A stretch of 64,000 nucleotides of DNA from Sipunculus nudus. Taxonomy: Eukaryota > Annelida > Sipuncula > Golfingiida > Sipunculidae. The notes below the pieces were generated by a model, which had not been told where the DNA came from, searched no databases, and was given only the letters and a program-made list of their open reading frames with translations. The DNA is taken from NCBI GenBank assembly GCA_026874595.1, contig CM049313.1, positions 26,472,008-26,536,007 on the forward strand, given 5' to 3'. The translations under genes and the position numbers were made by a program. Shown here piece after piece: positions 11,765 to 22,929 of this stretch (positions are counted from its first letter, which is position 1; every line of letters starts with the position of its first letter).

Positions 11765-14013
11765 ATTTATAGCACCATGTCTTGAATGTTTACATCAAGT
11801 CATTGGTTAACAGTGTTCCAGGCTGTTACATAACACCTTCACTCCTTGCCTACTGCTTCTGTGAGTGTCTGGGTCAGGCTGGGTCAGGCAGTAATTACCA
11901 GAGAGCCTTTCTCCTCTCTCTTTCCCTTTCTCTCTTTCTAGCTCTCTTTCTCTCTCTCTCTTTCTCTCTCTCTCACCCCTATGCCTCCCTTCCTCCCTCC
12001 ACCCCATTATGTTGACAGGTACTATAAACCTAATTTATTAGATATATATGTTGATGCAATTAAGAAATGTGAATCAACTGAAATATTCACATATATGTTA
12101 TACTCTAAATGTATAGTTACATTTTCAAACCTGGAAAAAAATGATGTTATAAAAAAGGGAATTTATGTAAAAATTGTTCATAATTTCCTGGCTCAGAAGA
12201 ATGGGAATTAAAATTATTTGCTTTGTTTCTCTAGCTTTCTTGCCTGTTTTAAATATTTAATAATTATGAATAAACTTTTTTTTCCTGTAAGCTCTGATTA
12301 ATTAAATTTCATATCCTGTACGTATATGCAAGGGTATTGTAACTCCCACCATCCCCTTCCCCCACCCCACTAAGTCCTTGCTCCTTCACACTGTCAACAA
12401 TAGTGTTATTGCTATAGCATAAAATTGAATAATTTGAAGAAAATATATACAGAGATTCTGTGAGTGTCTGGGTCAGGCTGGGTCAGGCAGTAATTACCAG
12501 AGAGCCTTTCTCCTCTCTCTTTCCCTTTCTCTCTTTCTGGCTCTCTTTCTCTCTCTCTCTCTTTCTCTCTCTCTCACCCCTATGCCTTCCTTCCTCCCTC
12601 CACCCCATTATGTTGACAGGTACTATAAACCTAATTTATTAGATATATATGTTGATGCAATTAAGAAATGTGAATCAACTGAAATATTCACATATATTTG
12701 TTATACTCTAAATGTATAGTTACATTTTCAAACCTGGAAAAAAATGATGTTATAAAAAAGGGAATTTATGTAAAAATTGTTCATAATTTCCTGGCTCAGA
12801 AGAATGGGAATTAAAATTATTTGCTTTGTTTCTCTAGCTTTCTTGCCTGTTTTAAATATTTAATAATTATGAATAAACTTTTTTTTCCTGTAAGCTCTGA
12901 TTAATTAAATTTCATATCCTGTACGTATATGCAAGGGTATTGTAACTCCCACCATCCCCTTCCCCCACCCCACTAAGTCCTTGCTCCTTCGCACTGTCAA
13001 CAATAGTGCTATTGCTATAGCATAAAATTTAATAATTTGAAGAAAATATATACAGAGAGACAGAGGCGTTGTAACTCCCATCGTAACCCCCCCCCCCTCC
13101 ATCAAGTCCTTCCGCCTGTGGAGTGGGGATTTTATAGCAACTGTATACATATCATAAAATAGAAAAAACAGTTTAATTAAAGTTTAAATTTAAAAAATTG
13201 GATCTCATTAGACAAATATGTAAAAAGTTGAACTGTCAACAGCCTGTCAAAAAGGTATCCAATGAAAGCGCAAGGTCAGATCTTAAAATATTATTTGCAA
13301 CAATTTCTTCAATCATATCAACCAACCATAGCCTAGATTACCTCTTTCTCTCAGACTTTATCTACATTTCATAATATTTTAGATTTTAACCTTCCAGGTG
13401 TTTAAGTACTGTTGAATGCTCCCTCCCTCTCTCTCTATCTCCTTTTCTCTCTACATCCAACCCTCCTTGCTGCCCACACTGTTTCCTTCTCCGAACCCCA
13501 TCCCAATGTCAGCCTCAGTAAACGAGAACAAGTTAATCAGATTTTCATATTTTTATATATTGTATAACTGTTTGTTGCCTATGTACGTGCCAGAAATTAT
13601 GTCAATATTGTGTAATATGTAGATGTGGTGGGCATCAATATAATGTACCTTGTCAAGACCTAAGAGATATCATGTCATACAGTCACAATTCATAAATCCA
13701 CTCTTCAGCATAGTTAATAATAACATTATATATGTCAAATTGAAATCTTGCGGACTTCTATACAATATAGATCCTTCAACAAATAGCCTTATCATCATTC
13801 TACCACTGCTTAGTGTACTGTCATTGCATTCATATTTGCTCAAATATATTGCTATTTTCAACAGCTCCCAAATAAATAAAAAATAAACCACTATATAGCC
13901 AAATAGGTCCATGATATTCATAAGGTTTGTCGACTAAATATAGTATCACAATGGTGATACATTTATAGTTCAATCATGATCAGCTGAGCGTCGTGACCCA
14001 TAGGTCCCTTGTT
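11765..14013 (+). repeat. A2-related composite repeat block with CT-rich tracts
   Basis: This block continues the A2 sequence type: 13065-13398 is a diverged copy of about 11300-11740, and 13565-13640 resembles the family-A core. It ends with CAGCTGAGC, then GTGACCCATAGGTC, then CCTTGTT at 13981-14013. CT-rich low-complexity tracts lie at about 11905-12005 and 12505-12605. It includes the 599-bp duplication described separately. No coding potential was recognised. Confidence 0.6.
11857..13055 (+). repeat. Recent direct tandem duplication, two units of about 599 bp
   Basis: Unit 1 (11857-12455) and unit 2 (12456-about 13055) both start TTCTGTGAGTGTCTGGGTCA and match almost base for base through the CT-rich tract to AGAAAATATATACAGAGA. 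Differences are a handful of substitutions and small CT-length changes. The near identity contrasts with the strong divergence of the surrounding repeat copies, so the event is recent or an assembly artefact. Confidence 0.9.
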
Positions 14014-14497
14014 TTTTATTCCATAAATCATCTTACAAAAAGGAAACTAATATAACAGTACAATACAATCACAAAGCGACTTACAACAAATAATATAACA
14101 ATACAATACAAGCAAAACACAAGTGACGCAGCAAGGTAGTACGTAGAATAAGGAAAGAGTCATACTTAAGAGATAAATGCTACTTGAAACAAAGTACATG
14201 AAATAAAACATAATACGTATTTAGTCAATCGTACAGTAAGAACAGAATGTCTCTTGCACAAGTATTTTAGTAAATATTTAAAAAATAAACGTGATCAATT
14301 TGTTTAAATTTTGTTCATGGTTGCATGAAGATGATCTCAGGGTGGAGAAAGAGGGGTTATCATGATAAAAAAAAAACAAGGAAGAGAGAAGAAAGAAATG
14401 ATTGGAGGGGGGGATTCTTAGAGGTTGTTGTCTGTGTCAGATGGTTTGAATTATTCTCAACTGCTAAGTTGAGGTTTCAGAAAACATTACATCCCAC
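14014..14497 (-). repeat. Retroposon-tail-like AT-rich segment (unclassified)
   Basis: It starts at a T-run and contains CAATACAATCACAAAG and CAAATAATATAACAATACA phrases typical of the poly(A) end of a minus-strand retroposon, followed by a purine-rich GGAAGAGAGAAGAAAG stretch. No reverse-transcriptase residue pattern could be read, so the class is uncertain. Confidence 0.3.
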
Positions 14498-16140
14498 TTT
14501 TTAGCTCAGCTGACTTTCAGTCATGCTGGGCTATAGCGATGGGTCTTTGTCCGGCGTCCTTCCGTCGGTCCGTCCGGCCGGCCGTTAGCAGGGCACAAAT
14601 CGTAACTATAGGGGCTAGGGCCATGAACCCTATGCAGTCTTAGAGGTTCTAAAAAGATCTTGCAAACCTGAAATAAGGTCACTGCGACCTATATTCTCGA
14701 AGTTATGGGGTGTGTTTGCACCCCCCAGAAATAATTCTTTTAGCCAAAATTTTCATCCCAAACCTTCCATCTTTCACATACAGCTCACCTACCAACAGGG
14801 GAAGAACCATAATTATTTTGAGGTCACAAGGTCAAAGGTCAAGGTCACAGAACCAAGTTCTTTGAAAAGCCTCAGGATGCATTTTGCAGTTTATATCATG
14901 GAATCATAGCCATAAACTTAGTTTTCTAGATATCTGAATATTATTATATAGATATACCAGCAAGTTCTGATAATATGTGGGTCTGTACCTGGATTTAGGA
15001 TGGCTTTATTTGATTACAAGACTCTTAGTGATGCTTTCTGCATTTCTTTCCTTTTAGGTTTTGTAGTTTACCTACCCTGCTGACCCCATTGAATAGCAAG
15101 CTGATAATTAAAACAAATTGGACTTGCACTTTTTACATTTGCATGTTCATAAATCTGATATGAGAGCTCTCCAACCTGATCATGCCTTTTGAATTGTTTT
15201 GGACATTCATAACTGTTCTTTGAAGCAATTGCTACAAGTTTAGTGTCTTATTGGAGGATGTGTGATATCAAATGTCAGACTTGTCAGAAAACCATTAAGT
15301 CTGCAAGGTAGCCATTTTAGAAATCCTTTTGCCAGGACAGTTTCTGTGATTTTTTTATGATGTTTGGTCCCTTTTAGAGGATGTTTGTTGTTCAATTTCC
15401 AACCTGTCAGAAATCAAATATGGCCACTAGGATGCCATTTTAAATTCCTTTAGAACATATTATCTCAAGAACTATTAAAGTGAATGCAGTGGGGTGTATA
15501 TTAATGTAATCTTGCATTGGGTCAAAGATTTCTTAATAAATATGACCATCATTTATGAAAGCTCAGTACAGTTGGCTTGTATTGAATAAAAATTAATATG
15601 GAAGCACCCGTTTCACAATAATTCTTGCATGGATTTCCTTGATCTTTTGCTATATTTTGATCTTATATGTGGCCTGTGTGGTATTCCTTTTGAGACTGAC
15701 AGGTATTGAGCAAGCTGTGGGATTAGTTCCTGATAGCTCAACAACCATACATTTTGCCTGAGGCCATCATTCACTATGTTTTAACCAGACATATATGATA
15801 AGAATTTATGGCAATGTAGAAAGTTTAAACAAAATTGGCATATAGATTCTGCAACAATTTTACTAGTTTGCTATATATTTTGATCTTATATTTGCCCTTT
15901 GTGGTGTTCCAGGTATCAAGTAAGCTATGGGAATTGTTCTGGATACCTTAACAATCATACATTTTCCTCAGACCATCAAATCACTGTGTTTTAACCAGAC
16001 ATAGGTGATATATATTTCTGTTGTCCTAGAAAATTTCAACAAATTGGCAAATTGGTTCTTCAAAATTTTGTGAATCTCAGCCCATGATGTCGCAGGTCAT
16101 GCTTGGCAGCTGAGCATCATGACCCATGGGTCACTTGTTT
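14498..16140 (+). mobile_element. Family B element, near full length (about 1.64 kb)
   Basis: The 5' end TTTTTAGCTCAGCTGACT is followed by a weaker hairpin closed by GGGCTATAG, and a GTCCGTCCGG-type tract at about 14560-14583. The interior starts TTAGCAGGGCACAAATCGTA, as in the 34197 copy. It ends with CAGCTGAGCATCATGACCCA and GTCACTTGTT at 16109-16140. A triple nuclear-receptor-like half-site array is at 14829-14847. It is non-coding. Confidence 0.8.
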
Positions 16141-16184
16141 ATCATATATAACAGCTGAGCGCCGTGACCCATAGGTCCCTTGTT
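16141..16184 (+). mobile_element. Solo family A 3' end
   Basis: ATCATATATAACAGCTGAGC followed by GCCGTGACCCATAGGTCCC and TTGTT is identical in type to the last ~45 bp of family A, with no family-A body to its left. It abuts the end of the family B copy, so it is a remnant of an element or a recombination scar. Confidence 0.75.
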
Positions 16185-16752
16185 TTCTACTAGAAATGAG
16201 AGGAACACCATTATAATTTTGAGTTATTTTGTAGAACATGAATAGGTTGATATGCTGGTGCCAAAATATTAATTTTATTTTCTGACCCACACTGACAAAA
16301 CTTGGGTTGAAAATGGCCAAAAATTTAAAGTCAGCTGTTTTTTGTTTGTAATTATTATAGAAGATAAACATCAGCTTAAGGAAAATATAATTTTTTTCAC
16401 CTGAGCTAGTCCCCTGGATGTCATCTTAAACAAATTTTATTTATTGCCTCATTTTTCAGCCTGCATAAGTATCTTTATTGCCAGACGGAAAATTATGAGT
16501 ATTTGTCCAATTTTCATCTTGCTGTAGGAGAACAATATTTAACTTTAACTTATAATAATTTTGACATTACAGTCACCATCAAAAGTTTTGTATATTCTGT
16601 AAGTTTTATGGCTCTAGCAAGCTTTATGTATAAGATATGAGCATCCAAAGTACCTTACAGAATTAGACTGGTTCAATTTATCTGCCACCTCCGCCCCTCA
16701 ATAAGGGCTCAAATCATGAAAAAATTGGTGTTTTCCACCAAGTGATGATGTT
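16185..16752. other. Unclassified intergenic or intronic sequence
   Basis: No supported gene, RNA or element end is visible. Confidence 0.4.
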
Positions 16753-16990
16753 TTAGTGACCAGAGGGTCCAAATGCACATATCAGGATAATATGAAGAAA
16801 ATCTGAGATGGTGGTGCTGGAACTGTTTCCATAATTTGTTGATTTCATTTGGAATGACCCTATAAAACTAGCTTGTAGACAGTGAATATCATGTGGTAGT
16901 TTATTCCATTCTAATGCCCCTGAATAATTAAAACAGCTCTTACCAATTTGGCTTTTACACCTTGGTAATAACAAGTCCATATTACTGGAT
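16753..16990 (-). pseudogene. LINE reverse-transcriptase C-terminal fragment
   Basis: The minus strand reads RSSNMDLLLPRCKSQIG, then CFNYSGALEWNKLPHDI, then a stop at the end of the segment. The pattern S-G-A-x-x-W-N-x-L-P-x-x-I preceded by a basic P-R-C/Y segment is the usual C-terminal end of CR1/Jockey-like non-LTR retrotransposon proteins. Everything upstream of it is missing or too decayed to read. A MITE (16991-17469) has inserted immediately upstream within the old element. Confidence 0.65.
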
Positions 16991-17469
16991 CTTAAGCCTC
17001 GGTCACAACTGGGATATGGTCGCCGCACGGCGAGTGTTTTGGGCTTTTTTGTGCGGTAAACGCACAGCAATCGTGCGTTTTTCAAAGGCCACAGGGACTC
17101 CGCAACGACCGTAACTGACATTAGGGCAAGCCCTTAAGTTGATGCGGCGGCCTTGCGTCAGGCATCCACCTACGGGCTCCCTACGGGCACCGTACAGTAG
17201 ACGTACTGATGCTGTAGGATACCCGTGCGATTTATACTACCTGAGAGACGTACAGCTTACCTGCGGCTGTCGTAAGTGGTCTTTATGGCTTCTGCAAGGT
17301 AAGCTTGCGGCGTTCACAGGGTCAGCTTACTTTACCGTGCGAAGGCCGTGAGAATGAGGAAGACACCGTGCCGTTCCCGCATGTCGGCCGCATGAGTATT
17401 CTTGCGGTTTCAAAAACAGAACGGTGATCTACGTTGTGCGGTGGCTGAAGTGGGTTGTGACCAAGGCTT
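16991..17469. mobile_element. MITE, about 479 bp, with terminal inverted repeats
   Basis: The inverted ends AAGCCTCGGTCACAAC (16994-17009) and GTTGTGACCAAGGCTT (17454-17469) match at 15 of 16 positions. They are flanked by an imperfect 8-bp direct repeat, TACTGGAT (16983-16990) and TACTGGTT (17470-17477). The interior is markedly GC-rich compared with its surroundings and has no credible gene. The 8-bp target duplication suggests a hAT-like or similar cut-and-paste origin; the superfamily is inferred only. Confidence 0.75.
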
Positions 17470-18414
17470 TACTGGTTCCATATGAATACATGTACATTAT
17501 TGGCCAAAATATAACTCCAAGTGAGGTAATCAGTAGCTTTACCATTTACAATTCAATTAACATGCAGTACCGCAAGTGCCATCTGCCAGGTCAGTGCCAG
17601 GACAGGCCAGATAAACAGGTCACTGGTCTCCAGCCCCAGCCTCTTGTTTACTCTAGGCACTACATTATGTTTACAAACTTAATTAATTAATTAGGCTTTT
17701 AGTGATCAATACTGACAATAGCCTTTCTCACCCTCAAAACTGTATATTTATTTATTTATATACCATAGTTATATAACGCTCATTTTTATACATCAGATAT
17801 GTTCAGGAGCATAATTAAAATAAAATGGATTCAATAAATTAATGTGAAGTAGATACTAAAAGTTAAAAAAAACTCTAGAATGCTCCAAACAAGCATGTCG
17901 TAAGATCATTTTAAAGTGTCAACTGAACCGGCCTCTCTGGCATGGGTTGGTAGAATGTTCCAGAGATTAGATGCACTCTAACTAAAACATCTTTTGCCAT
18001 TCATCTGATGATCTGAGCCTTGTGACCTGAGATTTCTAGCTGGAGAATGCACTCAAATACAATTATTACTCATAAAACTCTTATTATTTAGTACACAAAG
18101 AACATAACAGATTTAGATGAAATTAATGTTAATTTTTTGTTTGAATTTTGCTGAATCAGAAAGGTTCCATAAATCCTTAATGCTGCACAAGATCCAGCAT
18201 GTTTGCAGTTATGCACAGAATATAGCCATGAGAATATAGCCATTTGAGGGAGTTCTACATGCCTACAAATTTAGATTGCGCTTTAGTGACCCTCTGAGCA
18301 GTTAAGGGCTAAAAGTTTGAGTTATTGATATGCAAGGAATGGCATGTCAGAGTTTTGTGCATGGGTTATTAGGTATTTATTTTAGGTCTTATTTATTTAT
18401 ACATTTATTCATTT
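17470..18414. other. AT-rich segment, probably old repeat; no gene seen
   Basis: Bases just after 17470 should be the upstream continuation of the disrupted LINE on the minus strand. The stretch 17740-18060 (TTATTTATATACCATAG, then GGTAGAATGTTCCAGAGATT) looks like a widespread invertebrate interspersed repeat, but I cannot name it. No exon was recognised. Confidence 0.35.
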
Positions 18415-19560
18415 TGTCTCCCCTCCCAATGGGAAGAGACATATAGTGTTTGGTCTGTCATCTGTCATTTTCGTAGTCGGCGGCATGGTTGTCGTCGGTG
18501 TCTGTGTCATATTTAGTGAACACAATAACTTTTTAACATGTCTACATTTTTTCATGAAATTTTAAATATAAATTGTTTCTACCAAAATCTCGGACAAGTT
18601 CGAAAACTGGTGACCTTGACCTTTATCATTAAGGTCAAATAGGCCAAAATAGAATTTTTTGGTGAACCCATTACTTTCGAAGTATCACATATTTTTCCTC
18701 AAATTTGAAACATTAAGTGTATTGATCACCTTCTTTGAGGAGCTTGACAATTGGTGACCTTGACCTGGGTCTTTGAGGTCAAATCAGCCAGAAGAGATAT
18801 TATTTGTGAATATCATCACTTTTGAACCCCTTGACATATTTACTTGAAATTCAACTTTTGAAATGTCTCTACCAATACCGTGGATAAGTTAAATAACCAG
18901 TGACCTTGACCTTATCATCAAGGTCAAGTAGGCATAAATAGAATTTTTTCATGAACCCTTAACTGTTTAAGTATTGCATGTTTTTTTCCTTAAATTTGAA
19001 ACACTAGTTATTTTAATCAAGTCCCTTGAGGAGCTTGAAACAGGTGACCTTGACCTGGATCTTCAAGGTCAAATCAGCCAGGATAGAAATTATTTTCGAA
19101 TGCTATAACTTTTGAACCACTTGATATATTTTCATGAAACTCAGCTTGTGAATTGTCTCTACCAGTATCTCAGACAGGTTAAAAAAAAATGGTGACCTTG
19201 ACCTTCATCATCAAGGTCCAATAGGCCAAAATAGAATAATTTGTGAACCCCTTAACTTTAGAAGTATCACATATTTTTTCCTCAAATTTGAATCACTAAT
19301 TGTTTTAATCAAGTTCCTTGAGGAGCTCGAAACCTGGTGACCTTCACCTGGATCTTCAAGGTCAAACCAGCCAGAATAAAATCTTGGATCACTTCATAAC
19401 CTGGGTACCTTCATCATCATCATACAAGGTCAGATCTTTAGAAATCCAGGATTTAAATTAACACCAAACTTTTGAAGGGGTCCATTTTCCCCCTCAAAAT
19501 TGGGAAAGTGAGGCTTGTATAGTCAAGGGAGACATCGGTTGTTTTTGTGTCACAAAAACC
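18415..19560 (+). mobile_element. Family E element (TGTCTCCC ends)
   Basis: The 5' hairpin has arms TGTCTC and GAGACA (18415-18441) and is closed by TATAG. The core is a tandem array of units of about 145 or 290 bp carrying TGACCTTGACCT at about 18613, 18757, 18900, 19042 and 19192. The right end has GGGAGACA at 19527-19534, complementary to the left TGTCTCCC, followed by a perfect inverted repeat GTTTTTGTG-T-CACAAAAAC at 19541-19559. It is non-coding. Confidence 0.75.
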
Positions 19561-20143
19561 AGGTCCTCTAGTTTATATTGTATTGGGGTTAGGAATCCCC
19601 CTCTGTGATGATTTTGGGGTCAAATGGTCAGAGGCCCTAGCTCAGCTGTTTATGAAGAAGTCAGGTCAAAGTTTTTATTTTGTCAAACTCATTGCTCCAT
19701 TACTGTGTGAATATATTTCAGTTAAACTTGAACTGTTATTTAAACATCCTTAAATTTCTAGGCTTGTGATTAGCACTTTATGGAAACAACTTGTTAGGCT
19801 CACAGCTCTGCTATAAATGAAGACATTACATGGACACTGTACAATTGTACAATGTCAGTGCACCAAATTAATAAGAGTGTATGGTAACTTTTAATGTAGA
19901 GGTTATTTGTTAGCTTAACTGAATATGTACATACTTTCATGTTTTTTTTCCAGAACTTCTAGTTCAGTTTATAAATCATATATACTGACTGTATTTTGGG
20001 ATCCACGTTAGTATCATAAATGTGAACATATTATAGACTTTATTTTACTTCTTAGGGGTCATCGTTTGGTGCTCTTCTGTCACCTTTATTCAACCCTGTA
20101 GACTCAGTATGGTGAAAATACACATGAATTTCTCATTATTCAG
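19561..20143 (+). other. Intron 1 end upstream of the first CEP120 exon seen
   Basis: No element end was recognised. The last bases, TTTCTCATTATTCAG, form the splice acceptor of the exon at 20144. A search by eye for a first coding exon of the type M...VVSxLEG|GT found nothing convincing here or further left. Confidence 0.5.
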
Positions 20144-20322
20144 GACGTAATTTTCCCAAACGTCCCCGCCATCACCTGATAGCTGAGGCCCGGTTTGATG
20201 GAGAGCTGTTGGCCACAGACCCTGTGGAGCATATTGAAACACCTGACTTTACACAGGAACTGGCGTGGGAGCTGGACAAGAAGTCACTCCAGCAGCATCG
20301 ACTTCAGAGGGCATCCATCAAG
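20144..20322 (+). CDS. CEP120: CEP120 exon (about human residues 17-76), first C2 domain
   Basis: This exon encodes part of the N-terminal C2 domain of CEP120, a daughter-centriole-enriched protein that works with CPAP and SPICE1 in centriole elongation and is needed for ciliogenesis. The acceptor is CAG at 20141-20143 and the donor is AAG|GTCAGT at 20323. The exon is 179 nt: two bases (GA) complete a split Gly codon, then 59 codons end in phase 0. Diagnostic residues are FPKRPRHHLIAEARFDGE, LATDPVEH, ELAWELDKK and QHRLQRASIK, which align without gaps to the human protein from Gly17 to Lys76 as I recall it. The exon for residues 1-16 was not recognised upstream and may lie outside the window. 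The reading frame has no frameshift or stop and its base composition is clearly richer in GC than the flanking introns. Confidence 0.95.
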
Positions 20323-20350
20323 GTCAGTGAATCTTTAAGACTGCCACCAC

Positions 20351-20372
20351 TTTTTAGCTCAGCTGACAGTAG
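20351..20372 (+). mobile_element. Isolated family-A-like 5' terminus in CEP120 intron 2
   Basis: TTTTTAGCTCAGCTGACAG is the first 17 bases of a family A element with two changed bases after it. The sequence then departs completely (GGTTACAGGGGTGTGG) with no TATAG or GTCC tract. It lies 28 bp after the CEP120 donor and marks the left edge of a coding-like island. Confidence 0.55.
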
Positions 20373-20647
20373 GTTACAGGGGTGTGGATCATTCTATGTT
20401 CGACTCGTCAGACACGGGGAATTCATGAACAAGGATAAGGTGTTTTCTACCACTTACTCGTCTGTGGACAAGTAAAAAAAGACGAAAAAATAATATTAAT
20501 TGAAAATATGAAAAGAATATGTGAGTGAGAATGTATCTGTTATTTCCAACAAAAAAATAGTGCGCACAATGAGAACGTGCTCTGATCCATGTGAACTGCA
20601 TGTTCAGTGTGATAAACACGGAGGCCGAAATTGTTTGCGGATGGTAG

Positions 20648-21043
20648 ACCTGGTCCTGTATACTTAAAAGTCACTATCGTGATTTCTCTGTAGAAGTGAC
20701 AACAAATAATGAGCAAGGGGACAAGTCTGTGCTGGGTTCAACTTCGGTAATCATTGACTACATTCCAATTCGCCCCAATGTGGCCCGCAGTCTTTATGGT
20801 AAATTAATACCATTTTGTTTGCATCCGATTCTGAACTTGTTGGAAATCACCATGAATATCATATTTCTCGAAAAGAGTAACATCTTTGAAAATGGTCAGC
20901 ATCCATCAGATATCTTTGAAGTGGAGAGCATGAACCACCTCAGCGGCCCTGAGAGTGGTTTAATTTATGTCAGCTGCCGCGAGAGGCCAGCATTCAAAGA
21001 CCGTAGCTCATGGATGACCATAATGGTGTATTCAAATGAATAA
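20648..21043 (+). pseudogene. Coding-like open frame of unknown identity
   Basis: A frame open for 132 codons ends at TAA (21041-21043) and lacks a convincing ATG start. It reads HYRDFSVEVTTNNEQGDKS, then SVIIDYIPIRPNVARSLYG, then DIFEVESMNHLSGPESG, with mixed composition unlike the low-complexity peptides of nearby repeats. I do not recognise the family. It lies inside CEP120 intron 2, in the same orientation, and does not match any CEP120 segment. It could be a captured or retro-inserted gene fragment, a decayed exon of another gene, or chance. Confidence 0.35.
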
Positions 21044-21287
21044 TTAGGCAATTGTAATGGACGATTGTAACTTTTTTTTCACTATGAACTTTATTCTTCA
21101 GCAATTATACAGAGCTCTGGCAATTGCTGGGAAATCTCAAGGTTTGTTATTCATAGAACCTGTGTGTGGTCTGTTGATAATTAATAAGAATTATATCTAC
21201 ATCATATAGAATGTAATTTGACTGAAAACTAAGATTTTTGTTTCAGCGACAATAAAAAAAACTTAAAATATCTCAAATGTGAGTTGC

Positions 21288-21930
21288 TTAATTGTCTGGG
21301 ATGCGAGCGACACGCCGTGAATCAGTGACAGACGTCCATGAAGTTTGACGGAGGTTGGAAATTGGATAATCAGGATTAACTCCGTAAATGATCTCAAGAC
21401 CACTAGCTTTACGTGCACCGTAAAGGGGGATTTCCGTGTGTAAGCCAGGTTCAAATTGGTCTCTTTCAAGCAAGCTCGGCGTTCCAGTGTATGTAATGCC
21501 CATGTTAATCAGTTTGAAAATGAATGCTAATTTCCATTAAAACATTTACAATAAATATCTTGAATGTCACACCAGAACAACTTAATTTCGAGTACCCGGG
21601 CTCCATATCACCCAACAAACAAGTCACACGAGATCAAACTGTACATCAAAGCGCTGGCAGACGTTCATGAAGTTTAACGGAGGTTGGATATTTGATATTG
21701 TATAATCAGGATCGATTAACTCTTCAAGTGATCTAAAGACCTCTAGCTTTTTGTGCACCATTAGTGGGGATTTCCATGCGTAAGCCGCCTGAAGAACATT
21801 CTCTCCGGGGCAAGCACCGGATGTCACGCAAGCATGTACGGGTGTCGAGCTTCATGACAGCATTAAGTTCTTCAGATATACTTTTCAGATTCCTTTTCCA
21901 AACTGATTTAATATAGAATAAACAACACAA
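21288..21930 (-). pseudogene. Two diverged copies of an unknown coding-like module
   Basis: On the minus strand, 21288-21503 reads GLHTEIPLYGARKASGLEII, then NPDYPISNLRQTSWTSV. The segment 21640-21900 reads GLRMEIPTNGAQKARGL, then after a frame change DPDYTISNIQPP. The two share the pattern EIP-x-x-GA-x-KA-x-GL and PDY-x-ISN at equal spacing, so they are duplicates of one protein-coding module, the upstream one frameshifted. The family is unknown to me. The pattern of conserved residues with synonymous differences argues against chance. Confidence 0.5.
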
Positions 21931-22050
21931 GTTTAGAAAATAATGTTTTTAGTCATGAAACTTCATGGTTCACACGGATGAATGCAAAATTGGCGAATGA
22001 ATACTTGAGGCTCCTTTTATCGCCCACTGCCGACGAGGCATTTTAACTTG

Positions 22051-22369
22051 TCAAGACCATAATTTTAAAACTGCTGAAATCAACTGTTAAATTTCGGACT
22101 TCCACAAATTTAATTATATTTTTCTGTACCAAATTTCACAGATTTTACGGTAATTATATCTGATTCAGAATATTAAATGTTTATACTTTGCAACTTCAGC
22201 CAGAAGCGGCGATGTTAATGAGGCCTTAAAGCTGATGATATACTCAGCATATTCAACATAATAAAGGGTAAAATGAAAAAGGCATATTGATTTTGGTTAA
22301 TGTCATCAATAACTTTGAATTAAAGATGTTTTATTCAGACAAGTTGGAAATAGCTGCTGACAACCGGAT
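22051..22369. other. Unclassified intronic sequence
   Basis: AT-rich CEP120 intron 2 sequence in which I recognise no gene or element. Confidence 0.4.
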
Positions 22370-22926
22370 TTTTATAAGCCCGTCATATGAAGTATTATGG
22401 TATACCCACTGTCGGTCTGTTAAATTTTAGTGTTGCCACGATAACTTACCAGGGCTTTGATGGATTTTCACGAAACTCACCATAACTACTTACCAACAGA
22501 TCATCTTGCCTGAGTTTGATTATGGGCAACATCTACTCATATTTTATAAGGTCATGGTCACTAGGCTACTCTGTGATGTTGCCGCGATAACTTATTAAGA
22601 ATATGGAAGATTTTGATAAAACTCTTAAAAAATGTTAATCAATAAAATATCTCGCCTAACTTGATTTTCCAGCAAAATCCATGCATATTTAATGAGGTAA
22701 GAGGTCACCGCACTTTGGAGGCACTTAGGTGACTTACTAAAAATCCTATGGATTTTCATGAAACTCATCTATATTTACCAATAGAGTTTCTCACCTGAAT
22801 TGCCTTCTAATCAAAATTCACCCATATTTAATGAGGTCAGAAGTCACCAGATACACGACGGGTGTATTATGCACATTTGCAGTGCTCTTGTTGCATTACA
22901 CTTGTCCACTGACAAGCAAAGAAATT
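22370..22926 (+). repeat. Family H-like tandem repeat block
   Basis: It begins with CCCGTCATATGA and AGTATTATGG, a decayed form of the palindromic start seen at 45453. It continues with about three diverged units of roughly 150-170 bp sharing CACGATAACTTA..., GATTTTCATGAAACTCA and TTAATGAGGTCA. It is non-coding. Confidence 0.5.
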
Positions 22927-22929
22927 TCA

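Noticed and set aside
11807-12007. Arg/Glu-rich minus-strand frame and Ser/Leu-rich plus-strand frame
   Set aside because: Both are translations of a CT-rich low-complexity tract.
18485-18520. ATGGTTGTCGTCGGTGTCTG as a possible CEP120 first exon
   Set aside because: It resembles the hydrophobic VVVS stretch, but lies within the family E 5' region and has no GG|GT donor or EG ending in the right phase.
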